From DAOTTI01 sp034437795 (lineage in GTDB: Bacteria; Chloroflexota; UBA11872; UBA12225): a DNA stretch of 16,678 nucleotides. Within the stretch, counting starts at the first letter, position 1. Every line of letters begins with the position of its first letter. The DNA lies in NCBI GenBank assembly GCA_034437795.1, contig DAOTTI010000213.1, forward strand, positions 1 to 16,678. Reading direction: 5' to 3'. The notes below the pieces were generated by a model, which saw only the letters and a list, made by a program, of their open reading frames with translations, ran no database searches and was not told where the DNA came from. Below are positions 1-7,119 of this stretch, piece after piece. Made by a program: the position numbers and the translations under genes.

Positions 1-444
1 GTGGAGATCCGCGACCCGCGCGAGCTGGAGCTGCCGGACGACGGCGACCTGACGCTGGTCGACCCCGAGACGGGGCGCCACCTCCGCGTGGACACCGCCA
101 GCCGGCGCCTGCGGGAGCGCTTCCGCGCCGCCGCCGCGGCGGAGCGGGCCGAGGTGGCGACCGTCCTGCGCCGCGCCGGCGCCGCCCACCTCGTCCTCTC
201 CACCGCCGGCGAGTGGCTGCGCCCCCTTGTCGGCTTCCTGCGCCATCACCTCGCCGCGCGCCCGGCCCGCCCCACCCCTCCCTGGCCCGACGCGGGGACG
301 CGAGGACGCGGAGACGCGGCGCGCCCCCGCGTCGGGGCGGGGATGTGGGGACACGGGGACGATGGGAGCGTCACGCCGTGGCGCCTCTCGCCGCGGGGAG
401 AGGCCGGCGTGGCGCGGCCGCGCGGCCAAGGAGACGCTTCATGA
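1..444 (+). CDS. DUF58 domain protein, C-terminal part (5' end outside window)
   Basis: This is the tail of a DUF58 protein, the family usually encoded between a MoxR AAA ATPase and VWA-domain proteins; its biochemical role is not well defined. The visible residues carry the end of the domain: DPRELELPDDG, then LVDPETGR, VDT and a closing segment with a Trp and FLRHH near residues 73-83. A GTG occupies position 1, but it lies inside the conserved domain, so the gene starts upstream. After about residue 87 the protein enters an Arg/Gly/Pro-rich tail of some 60 residues encoded by short GACGCGGG-type repeats, which is not typical of the family and looks like read-through into repeat DNA. The TGA stop (442-444) overlaps an ATG (441-443). 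The next solid gene is the VWA gene at 514 on the same strand, which supports one operon. Confidence 0.85.
   Translation: MEIRDPRELELPDDGDLTLVDPETGRHLRVDTASRRLRERFRAAAAAERAEVATVLRRAGAAHLVLSTAGEWLRPLVGFLRHHLAARPARPTPPWPDAGTRGRGDAARPRVGAGMWGHGDDGSVTPWRLSPRGEAGVARPRGQGDAS
289..320. repeat. Four tandem 8-bp units inside the DUF58 3' end
   Basis: Four adjacent octamers read GACGCGGG, GACGCGAG, GACGCGGA and GACGCGGC. Related GGGGACACGGGGAC sequence follows near 350. Eight is not a multiple of three, so unit gain or loss would shift the reading frame of the DUF58 tail. Confidence 0.7.
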
Positions 445-519
445 CGCCGCCAGGCTGCGGGCGCTCCTCCCTGACCTGTCCCCCCTGATGCTGCACGGCC
501 AAGGAGACGCTGTATGACG
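423..519 (+). repeat. Duplicated ribosome-binding-site and start-codon module
   Basis: A 16-base stretch CGGCCAAGGAGACGCT, followed after two bases by ATGACG, occurs at 423-446 and again at 496-519, 73 bp apart. Both copies place AAGGAGA at normal distance before an ATG. The second copy starts the VWA gene at 514. The first opens a 15-codon ORF (441-488) whose ATG overlaps the stop of the DUF58 gene as ATGA. It is either a small coupled ORF or the relic of a local duplication that moved the VWA start downstream. Confidence 0.75.
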
Positions 520-1620
520 ACGTCACTCACTTTTGCTTCGCCGGCGCTGCTCTGGGGATTGCTGGCCCTTCCTCTGGCCGGCATCGCCTACGTCCTCGCC
601 CAGCGGCGCCAAGCGCGGTACGCGGTGCGCTTTACCAACCTGGAGCTGCTGGCGACGCTGGTGCCCCGCGCGCCCGCCTGGCGGCGCCATCTCCCTCCCG
701 CGCTGGCCCTGCTGGCGCTGGGGGCCATCGTCCTCAGCGTGGCGCGCCCCCACGCCCTGATCCCGGTCCCCAAGGAGCAGGCCACGGTGGTGATGGTGAT
801 GGACACGTCCGGCTCCATGGCCGCCGCCGACGTTCAGCCCAGCCGCATCGCCGCCGCCAAGCAGGCCGGCCAGACCTTCCTGAACGTGCTGCCCACCAGC
901 TTCAAGGTTTCGGTAGTGGCCTTCGCCAGCACGACCCGCACGCTGGTGCGGCCCACGACCGACCGTGCCGCCGTCCGCGCGGCGCTCGACGCCTTGCACG
1001 CCGAGGGGGGCACCGCCATGGGGGACGGCCTGCAGCGGGGTCTGGAGATTGCCCAATCCGTTGATGCGTCCACGGCGCCGCCGGAGCCCACCGGCACGGG
1101 CGCGGCGTCGGGGGCCGGATCGCGCCAGGGGGCTGAGCGGCCGAGCGCCACCCCACCCGCTACGCCGGCCGATCCCGCATCGCCCGGCAACGGCTCGCGT
1201 CCGCTGGCCGCGATCCTGCTGCTCTCGGACGGTGCCAACACCGATGGGCGCACCCATCCGCTCGATGCCGCCCGCGCCGCGCAGCGCGCCGGCATTCCCG
1301 TCTATACCATCGCTCTAGGCACGCCGGATGGGACGCTGGAGGTGCCTGGCCCTACCCTGGGCGGGCGTGGGGGCTTCGCCCGCCGGATCGCCGTCCCGCC
1401 GGATGAGCGAACGCTCCGGCAGATCGCCGAGATCACCGGCGGGCAGTTCTTCGCCGCCCCGTCGGCCGGCGACCTGCGCGCCGTCTACCGCGACATCGGC
1501 TCGCGCATCGGCTTCGAATACGAGCGCCAAGAGGTGACGTTCGCCTTCGCCGCAGCCGGCGCCGCGCTGCTGGCCACGGCGGGGACGCTGGCGCTGGCCT
1601 GGTCCTATCGCTTCCCATAG
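514..1620 (+). CDS. VWA domain membrane protein (BatA-like), first copy
   Basis: This is a 368-residue membrane-anchored von Willebrand factor A protein of the BatA/aerotolerance type, commonly found with MoxR and DUF58 genes and thought to act in chaperone-like assembly at the membrane. An N-terminal hydrophobic segment (about residues 9-29) and a second near 60-80 precede the VWA domain. The MIDAS motif DTSGS is complete at 97-101; GGTAMGDG supplies the Thr loop and LLLSDGAN the Asp loop. A Pro/Ala/Ser/Thr/Gly-rich insert of about 50 residues lies inside the VWA domain between these last two motifs. A C-terminal membrane segment runs up to WSYRFP. The start is chosen because AAGGAGA lies seven bases upstream. 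It is 114 bp before a paralogue on the same strand. Confidence 0.9.
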   Translation: MTTSLTFASPALLWGLLALPLAGIAYVLAQRRQARYAVRFTNLELLATLVPRAPAWRRHLPPALALLALGAIVLSVARPHALIPVPKEQATVVMVMDTSGSMAAADVQPSRIAAAKQAGQTFLNVLPTSFKVSVVAFASTTRTLVRPTTDRAAVRAALDALHAEGGTAMGDGLQRGLEIAQSVDASTAPPEPTGTGAASGAGSRQGAERPSATPPATPADPASPGNGSRPLAAILLLSDGANTDGRTHPLDAARAAQRAGIPVYTIALGTPDGTLEVPGPTLGGRGGFARRIAVPPDERTLRQIAEITGGQFFAAPSAGDLRAVYRDIGSRIGFEYERQEVTFAFAAAGAALLATAGTLALAWSYRFP

Positions 1621-1734
1621 CTCCCGCAGTAGCTCCCCGAGTGGCGGGGCTGTCGAGCCTGCCGAGCGCCGTAGTGCCGGCAGCCAGGCGGCCCCGCATC
1701 GTGGCCCGTCGAGAGAGGACAGAGAGCGCAACGC

Positions 1735-2832
1735 ATGAACCTTCCAGCCATTCCCAGCCTTTCCGCCCTTGCCATCCCCCCGCTCGTGCCCGTGGGCTTC
1801 CTGTGGCCCTTGGCCCTGTGGCTGCTGCTCTTGGTCCCCGCTGCCGTCGCCGCGTACGGCGCGATGCAGGTGCGGCGAAGACGCCACGCCGCGCGCTTCT
1901 CGCGGCCGGACCTGCTGCCCAACCTGGTGCCCGCTAGCCCCGGCTGGCGCCGCCACGTACCGGTGGCCTGCTACCTCCTGGCGCTAACAGGCCTGCTGCT
2001 CAGCCTCGGGCGCCCGCAGGCGGTGCTGGCCGTCCCGCGCGAGCAGGCCACGGTGGTCCTCGTGATGGATACATCAATCTCCATGAGCGCCACCGACGTG
2101 CAGCCCACCCGCTTTGCCGCCGCTGGCGCCGCGGCCAGGCGCTTCCTGGAGATCCTCCCAGCGCCATTTCGCGTGGCCCTGGTGTCCTTCTCGGCCAGCG
2201 CCCAGCTCGTGACGGCGCCGACGGCCGACCGCACCGAAGTGAGACAGGCCCTGGCGTCGCTGCGTCCGGAAGGAGGGACGGCCATGGGCGACGCGCTGGA
2301 GCTAGCGCGGGGCGTGGTGCAGTCGTCCCTGGGAGCCCCTGGCCAGCCGGCCGGCCCCGGCGCCGCTCCTGGGGCTGCCGGCGCACCGCCGGTCCAGGGT
2401 CGGGCGCCGGCCGGCACGCCGGCGGACGATGGGCCGCCGGCTGCTATTCTCTTACTATCCGACGGCGCCAACACGGCCGGCCAGGTCCAGCCCCTGGAGG
2501 CCGCTGCGCGCATCCAGCGGCTTGGCGTCCCCGTGTACACGATTGCACTGGGCACGGCCGCCGGCGTCATCGAGTCCCCTGATACCCCCGGACAGCTGAT
2601 GGCTGTCCCGCCCGACGAAGCCACCTTGCAGCAGATCGCCCAGCTCACCGGCGGCCAGTTCTTCACCGCGCCCACCGCCGCCGACCTCCGCGCCGTGTAC
2701 GAACACATCGGCTCCCGCATCGGCTACGCGCAGGAGCAGCGGGAGATCACGGCCGCCTTCGCGGCGGGGGCCGCGGTGCTCCTGGCCGCCGGCAGCGCCT
2801 TGGCCCTGCTCTGGTTCAATCGGTTCCCCTAG
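1735..2832 (+). CDS. VWA domain membrane protein (BatA-like), second copy
   Basis: This 365-residue paralogue of the preceding gene has the same architecture: hydrophobic N-terminus (about 20-45), a second membrane segment (about 80-100), a VWA domain, and a C-terminal membrane helix ending LLWFNRFP. The MIDAS motif reads DTSIS from residue 112, which keeps the DxSxS metal-binding pattern but replaces the usual Gly with Ile. GGTAMGDA and LLLSDGAN follow. It also has a Pro/Ala/Gly-rich insert of about 45 residues at the same place as its neighbour. The two proteins share long identical stretches, such as EQATVV before MIDAS and the TGGQFF segment near the end, so a tandem duplication is likely. 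In related operons two such VWA proteins may form a hetero-complex; that is inference here. Ribosome-binding sequence is only moderate (GAGAGAGGA at a longer spacing). Confidence 0.88.
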   Translation: MNLPAIPSLSALAIPPLVPVGFLWPLALWLLLLVPAAVAAYGAMQVRRRRHAARFSRPDLLPNLVPASPGWRRHVPVACYLLALTGLLLSLGRPQAVLAVPREQATVVLVMDTSISMSATDVQPTRFAAAGAAARRFLEILPAPFRVALVSFSASAQLVTAPTADRTEVRQALASLRPEGGTAMGDALELARGVVQSSLGAPGQPAGPGAAPGAAGAPPVQGRAPAGTPADDGPPAAILLLSDGANTAGQVQPLEAAARIQRLGVPVYTIALGTAAGVIESPDTPGQLMAVPPDEATLQQIAQLTGGQFFTAPTAADLRAVYEHIGSRIGYAQEQREITAAFAAGAAVLLAAGSALALLWFNRFP

Positions 2833-3072
2833 CGGGCATTGGTCATGCCGATTGCCATTCCGCCAGGGGAGCCAATGCCACAGCCACGGCAAGTGATCCC
2901 CTAGGAGAGACACGACCCCCCGATGCTTCCTCGCCGCCCTAGCCCGCCCGAACGCGCCAGCGTGCCCCCATGGCGCCGCGACACCGGCTCACTTGCCGCC
3001 CCGCACGGGTACACCGGCCCGATAATGGGGCCGTACGGCGAACGACGCGGGGTGCCGGCGCGGGAGACGACC

Positions 3073-3846
3073 GTGGAGCGGCCCCGCCACCGGCGGCGTC
3101 TCGTTCTGGCCGGCCTGGCAGCCGCGGGCGCTGGCCTGAGCGCCGCCGGCTGGACGCTCCTGGCCACTCCCACCATCGCCAACCGCACCGCCCCGGCTTC
3201 TGGGAACGATGCCGGCACCGTGGCTCGCGGCCGGCGCCTACCGTCCACCGGCCCGCTCACGTACGTGGCCATCGGCGCCTCTGACGCCACCGGCGCCGGC
3301 GTGGCCGACCCGCGCCGCGATGGCTGGGTCGCCGTGTTCGCCCGCGAGCTCCCGCCATCGTTGCAGCCGGTGCGGCTGATCAACCTGGGCATCCCCGGCT
3401 CGACGCTCCGCCGGGCGCTGGCGGAGCAGCTGCCCCGCGCGGTGGAGGTGCAGCCGCACCTGGTCACGGTGTGGCTGGTGGTGAACGACGCGCTCGCGGG
3501 CGTGAGCCTGGCCGACTATGCCGCTGACCTGGACCAGCTCCTGGACCAGCTTCGCACCCGCACCAGCGCCGTCGTCGCGATCGGCAACGCCCCCTACCCG
3601 CCCGCGAGCCTCGATCCGTGGGGGCTGCCTGAGGCTGTCCGGCGGGCGGCCGCCATGGCCTGGAATACGGTCATCGCCCGCGCCGCGCGCAAGCACGGCG
3701 CCGTGCTGGTGGATATCTACACCCAGTGGCCGCTGGTGGAGCACCCTGAGTACATTGGGCCCGACGGCCTGCATCCCACGGCTGCGGGGTACCGCGCCCT
3801 GGCCGGCGTCTTCCACGCGGCCCTGCGCGCCGAAGGCGTCCTCTAG
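3073..3846 (+). CDS. Exported SGNH/GDSL-family hydrolase
   Basis: This is a predicted lipase/esterase-type SGNH hydrolase acting outside the membrane; the substrate cannot be told. From the GTG at 3073 the protein has 257 residues and starts with a run of Arg (RHRRR) followed by a hydrophobic stretch, a signal-anchor or Tat-like signal. The nucleophile block reads GASD (Ser70) instead of the usual GDS. The oxyanion Gly lies in LGIPGST, the Asn in VVND (Asn138), and the catalytic Asp-His in DGLHP (Asp231, His234), so all four SGNH residues are present. An in-frame ATG at 2923 would add 50 residues of low-complexity sequence before the signal; I prefer 3073 because GGGAG sits six bases upstream and the signal then lies at the N-terminus. 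If 2923 is used, add 50 to the residue numbers. It is on the same strand as the VWA genes but probably separate in function. Confidence 0.82.
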   Translation: MERPRHRRRLVLAGLAAAGAGLSAAGWTLLATPTIANRTAPASGNDAGTVARGRRLPSTGPLTYVAIGASDATGAGVADPRRDGWVAVFARELPPSLQPVRLINLGIPGSTLRRALAEQLPRAVEVQPHLVTVWLVVNDALAGVSLADYAADLDQLLDQLRTRTSAVVAIGNAPYPPASLDPWGLPEAVRRAAAMAWNTVIARAARKHGAVLVDIYTQWPLVEHPEYIGPDGLHPTAAGYRALAGVFHAALRAEGVL

Positions 3847-3871
3847 CCCAGCGATCCATGACCAGCGACGA

Positions 3872-3975
3872 GCCCCCTCTCCCATAGGGAGAAGGCCAGG
3901 GCACCGTGGGCTATCTCGGGGGTTCCCTGCAGGCCCCCTCCCCATAGGGATAAGGAGGGGGCCTGGGAGAGGGCT
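3872..3975. repeat. Two copies of the dispersed CCCTCTCC hairpin repeat
   Basis: The gap 3847-4106 holds two copies of a palindromic element. The first (about 3875-3895) has arms like CCCTCTCCC and GGGAGAAGG around ATA. The second (3932-3963) has perfect 10-bp arms GGCCCCCTCC and GGAGGGGGCC. The second may also act as a transcription terminator for the hydrolase gene, though no T tract follows. I see nothing coding in the remainder of the gap. Confidence 0.75.
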
Positions 3976-4106
3976 CCAATAGTGAAGATCGGTCCCGTCC
4001 CTCTGGGGCACGGACGGGGTATGGAAAGGCTGGCCATTGCCACAGGAATCGGGGCTGGTCGGCGGGCAGTGCGGCGCCCCCACACTGCCCTGAGCCGGCA
4101 TACACT

Positions 4107-5150
4107 ATGAGTGCCATGGCTCTCACGTCGACCCTCGTGGAAAGGCTGAGCAGACCGGCCGCCGCGACCATCGTCGCACGCTTCTTCCTGCCGTCGCAGG
4201 AGTTCACCCCGGCCTACCTGCGGCTGGGGCTGGCCGAGCTCCGGCGCCGCGCGGCGGAGGCGCTCGAGGCGCTGCGTGCCTGCGAGGTCTGCCCGCGCAA
4301 CTGTCGCGTGGACCGGCTGGAGGACAAGTTTGGCGTCTGCCGGATTGGGCGCTACGCCATCGTCGCCAGCTATTTCCCGCACTTTGGGGAGGAGGACTGC
4401 CTGAGGGGCTGGAACGGCAGCGGCACGATCTTCTTCTCCGGCTGTAACCTGCGCTGCGTGTTCTGTCAGAACTATGAAGTGAGCCAGCTCCGCGAGGGGC
4501 GGGTGGCGCCGCCGGAGCGGCTGGCGCGCATGATGCTGGCCTTACAAGAGAAGGGCTGCCATAACATCAACTTCGTCACGCCCGAGCACGTGGTGCCGCA
4601 GATCCTGGAGGCGCTGCCCTTGGCCGTAGAGATGGGCCTGCGTCTCCCCATCGTCTACAACACCAGCTCCTACGACTCCCTGGAGTCGCTGCGGTGGATG
4701 GACGGCATCGTCGACATCTACATGCCGGACTTCAAATACTGGTCTCGCGAGCCGAGCCGGCACTATCTGAAGGCGCCGGACTATCCGGAGGTGGCGCGGC
4801 GCATCATCAAGGAGATGCACCGGCAGGTGGGCCCGCTACGGCTGGACGAGCATGGCCTGGCCAAGCGGGGCCTGATCATCCGGCACCTGGTGATGCCCGG
4901 CGCGCTGGACGAGACGCGCCAGATCATGCGCTGGATCGCGGAGGAGCTCGGGCCGGACACGTACGTCAACGTGATGGCCCAGTACTATCCGGCAGGCAAG
5001 GTAGGGCTGGACCCGCGCTACGACGACATTAACCGGCACATCGAGGCCGACGAGTTCCGGGACGCGCTGGAGGCGGCCCGCGAGGCCGGCCTCACGCGCC
5101 TGGACCAGCGCGTCCCGCGCCGGCCCGGGAGACGCTGGGCCGTGGTGTGA
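4107..5150 (+). CDS. Radical SAM protein, PflX-like (pyruvate formate-lyase activase related)
   Basis: This 347-residue radical SAM enzyme resembles the PflX/COG1313 group, related to glycyl-radical enzyme activases but of unproven function. The SAM-cluster motif CxxxCxxC is at Cys113, Cys117 and Cys120 within FFSGCNLRCVFCQNYE. An upstream set of cysteines (Cys59, Cys62, Cys66 and Cys78, in CEVCPRNC...GVC) is typical of this group and could bind a second iron-sulfur cluster. Later conserved-looking elements are HNINFVTPEH, YNTSSYD, DIYMPDFKYW and NVMAQYYPAG. Length is usual for the family. No glycyl-radical enzyme or AMMECR1/Memo gene is adjacent, so its partner is unknown. The ATG at 4107 is used; a second in-frame ATG lies three codons later. 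Ribosome-binding sequence before it is weak. Confidence 0.88.
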   Translation: MSAMALTSTLVERLSRPAAATIVARFFLPSQEFTPAYLRLGLAELRRRAAEALEALRACEVCPRNCRVDRLEDKFGVCRIGRYAIVASYFPHFGEEDCLRGWNGSGTIFFSGCNLRCVFCQNYEVSQLREGRVAPPERLARMMLALQEKGCHNINFVTPEHVVPQILEALPLAVEMGLRLPIVYNTSSYDSLESLRWMDGIVDIYMPDFKYWSREPSRHYLKAPDYPEVARRIIKEMHRQVGPLRLDEHGLAKRGLIIRHLVMPGALDETRQIMRWIAEELGPDTYVNVMAQYYPAGKVGLDPRYDDINRHIEADEFRDALEAAREAGLTRLDQRVPRRPGRRWAVV

Positions 5151-5375
5151 GGGTGTGAGCGGAGTGCAGGTCGGCTCGTTTCGGCCGGACCGGCGGCGCC
5201 CCGCCGAGCCCCGCCGCCCGATGGCGCGAGCACGACACCGTCGCCAGCGGTGGTATCGCTGCGAGCGGGAATGGCGACCTCGCGGCTGCGCTTAGGGCGG
5301 AAGCCCGCCGGCCGTACAATGCCAAGGGCGCGCTGAGCGGCGTGGCAAGCGTAAGGAGGGCTGAGGAGGGCGGGG
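5151..5375. other. Gap after the radical SAM gene with REP-like hairpin and promoter-like sequence
   Basis: The stretch between the radical SAM stop and the transposase relic has no convincing ORF. A GGGC-GGAA-GCCC hairpin lies at 5295-5306. TACAAT at 5315-5320 resembles a -10 box, but the hexamer 17 bases upstream (TTAGGG) is a poor -35. GGAGGG sequences at 5354-5370 would have been the ribosome-binding region of the relic. Confidence 0.4.
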
Positions 5376-5470
5376 ATGTCGCTCTGGCAGACGTTTTACC
5401 ACGTGGTGTGGGGGCGAAGGGGCAGGCCTCCCTGATCCGCAAGGTGGATAAGCCGCGACTGTACAGGGGG
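5376..5470 (+). pseudogene. REP-associated tyrosine transposase (RAYT/Y1 family), decayed 5' fragment
   Basis: An ATG at 5376 after GGAGGGCGGGG opens a peptide MSLWQTFYHVVWGRRGRPP that ends at TGA 5433. It matches the well-known beginning of RAYT/IS200-like Y1 transposases (typically MxxWRxYYHxVWxTKxRxPLI). After a frame change at the stop, the other plus frame continues with LIRKVDKPRLYRG (5432-5470), which fits the next segment of the family (PLI...VE..LYR). The following HuH metal motif and catalytic Tyr are missing, so only about 32 codons of some 150 remain. REP-like hairpins lie on both sides. The family match is from memory, without alignment; it is one of the clearer non-annotated coding relics in the window. 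Confidence 0.6.
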
Positions 5471-5507
5471 CCATGCATAATGCGGGACAGGCCTGCAGTC
5501 CACGCGC

Positions 5508-5533
5508 AGGGCGCCCAAGCGCCCTTTGCTTTC
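5508..5533 (+). terminator. Rho-independent-like terminator, plus orientation
   Basis: A perfect 7-bp stem AGGGCGC/GCGCCCT (5508-5514 and 5519-5525) with loop CCAA is followed by TTGCTTTC. The T-rich side faces right, so it would stop plus-strand transcription from the radical SAM gene or the transposase relic, before the convergent sugar-binding gene. Confidence 0.5.
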
Positions 5534-5537
5534 GATA

Positions 5538-5560
5538 GCCTGCGGGCTTTAGCCCCAGGC
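5538..5560. repeat. REP-like palindrome next to the transposase relic
   Basis: Arms GCCTGCGGGCT (5538-5548) and AGCCCCAGGC (5551-5560) pair with one bulged C around TT. The GGGCTTTAGCCC core is of the kind seen in REP elements mobilised by RAYT proteins. It lies 11 bases after the stop of the convergent solute-binding gene and could also end its transcript, but no T run follows in that direction. Confidence 0.5.
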
Positions 5561-5570
5561 ACAGCTGCCG

Positions 5571-6914
5571 TCAGGCGCGCAGGAGCGCGGTTGCCTGCTC
5601 GTCGATCTGGCGTGCGGCCTCGGCGACGGACGTCCTGCCGGAGAAGGCCTCGCCCAGCAGCCGGCCAAAGATGGGCGAGTACATCTCGTTCATCTTCACC
5701 GACTTCGGCAAGGCCCGCAGGTGCGGCAGGGTGTCGGTCACGGCTTTGCGGTTGTCCGGCGGCGGTGGAAGGGCGGCGTAGACCTTCTCTAGCTCTTTGA
5801 GCGCCGGCGCGCCCACCTGGGCCTCGACGAAGACGCGCTGGCCGGGGGCGCCGCAGAAGTATTTGAGGAAGGTCCAGGCTGCGTCCGGTAGCCTGGTGAT
5901 GGCGGCGATGCCCCCGAAGAGGGTGCCGGCGTAGTTGGGGCGTCCGCTCTTGCCCCTGGGGTGGATGGCGATGTCCCAGGGGAACTGCCCTTTGATGTCC
6001 GCCGCCGCGCGGCCGATGTTGGCCGTGCCCTGGGTGACCATGGCGACGCGCCCGGTGGTGAAGTTGGGCACCGGCGCGCCGCCTTCGCCCGGGGCGACCT
6101 TATGCCGGATCACCGTATCCGCGAGCCATTGGAGGGCATCGACGGTGGGCGCCGAGGACAGGGTGGCGCGCGTCGGGTCCTCTGGCCGGTCGAAGGCGTC
6201 GCCGCCGTTCTGCCAGATCCAGGGGAGCACGTTATTGAGATCGCGCTGGAAGTTGAAGCCGAACACGTCGGTGGCCGGATCGCCCATGCGCTGGGTAAGG
6301 CGCTTGGCGGCGTCGAGCACCGTCTCCCGCGTCCAGGACTCGTCGGGGTACTTGACGCCCGCGCGGTCGAAGAGGGCCTTGTTGTAGAAGAGCACGTTGA
6401 AGTTGGCGAAGAGGGTGAGGAAGTAGAGCCGTCCCTTCCAGCTCCCGGCGTCGATGACGCCCCTGGCGTAGTCGTCCAGCTTGAAGGCGCGGTCGCGGGA
6501 GACGTAGCCAGAGAGGTCCTTCGCGATACCGCTGGAGGCGACGTCGGGCACCCAGACGGGGGAGCCGCCGATGATGTCCACCACCTGGCCGGCCGCCAAC
6601 TGCGTCTTGAGGTTGGTGAAGTAGTCGCCCTCTGACGCGGGGACGAGGAGGTCCAGCTTGATCGTGGCATGCTGCGCCTGGAAGCCGTTGGCGACCTGCT
6701 TGTAGAGCTCCAGGTTGGCCTGGGGGTTCCAGGTGAGCCACTGCAGCGTGCCGGTCTCGGGCCTGATGGGCCCGCCCTGCTGCGCCGCGTCGCGGGTTCC
6801 GCCGGAGCCAGTGCAGGCCGCCAGCAACGCTACGGGGACGGTCGCCGTACCGGCGCTCCCTGCGAGGAGCGTGCGGCGCTTAAGGCGCAGGTTGAAGGGG
6901 AGCGATGTCATCAC
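5571..6914 (-). CDS. ABC transporter extracellular sugar-binding lipoprotein (family 1)
   Basis: This 447-residue solute-binding protein would capture a sugar or similar solute outside the membrane and hand it to an ABC permease. The N-terminus has a twin-arginine-like signal, Arg13-Arg14 in KRRTLL, then a hydrophobic segment and lipobox LAAC with Cys34 as the lipidation site, so it is a predicted Tat-exported lipoprotein. LQWLTWNPQAN, GSPVWVPD, YNKALFDRAGVKYPDESWTRE and WQNGGDAFD are typical family-1 binding-protein segments. Length is normal. No permease or ATPase gene is adjacent on either side, so it is an orphan or its partners are elsewhere. The start codon is GTG at 6914 followed directly by ATG (6911); no good ribosome-binding site is visible for either. 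The specific substrate is unknown. Confidence 0.9.
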   Translation of the reverse strand: MMTSLPFNLRLKRRTLLAGSAGTATVPVALLAACTGSGGTRDAAQQGGPIRPETGTLQWLTWNPQANLELYKQVANGFQAQHATIKLDLLVPASEGDYFTNLKTQLAAGQVVDIIGGSPVWVPDVASSGIAKDLSGYVSRDRAFKLDDYARGVIDAGSWKGRLYFLTLFANFNVLFYNKALFDRAGVKYPDESWTRETVLDAAKRLTQRMGDPATDVFGFNFQRDLNNVLPWIWQNGGDAFDRPEDPTRATLSSAPTVDALQWLADTVIRHKVAPGEGGAPVPNFTTGRVAMVTQGTANIGRAAADIKGQFPWDIAIHPRGKSGRPNYAGTLFGGIAAITRLPDAAWTFLKYFCGAPGQRVFVEAQVGAPALKELEKVYAALPPPPDNRKAVTDTLPHLRALPKSVKMNEMYSPIFGRLLGEAFSGRTSVAEAARQIDEQATALLRA

Positions 6915-7119
6915 GCAGATGGTAGCCGGTAGACGGTAATGCCGGCATCATCGAGCGCATCAGCACTGGTGTGCCGGAGACGGCCGGCGTGGGTCATGCC
7001 GATCTCCTGCACTTCCGTTTACCCGGCTCCGCTGATTGACAGCACCGGAGACGGGAGTAGCAAAGGCGCTGGAGTTCTACATATGGTCCCGGAGCACGAC
7101 GATGGCCGGCTGAACCACA

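Noticed and set aside
3872..3975. CRISPR-like pair of repeats in the gap after the hydrolase gene
   Set aside because: The units are palindromic, unequal and not regularly spaced, and copies are scattered through the window, so they are dispersed hairpin repeats.
6915..7119. Possible small gene or promoter between the sugar-binding and nucleotidyltransferase genes
   Set aside because: An 83-codon plus-strand ORF (6939-7190) has no ribosome-binding site or recognisable sequence and overlaps the nucleotidyltransferase gene; TTGACA near 7036 has no -10 partner.
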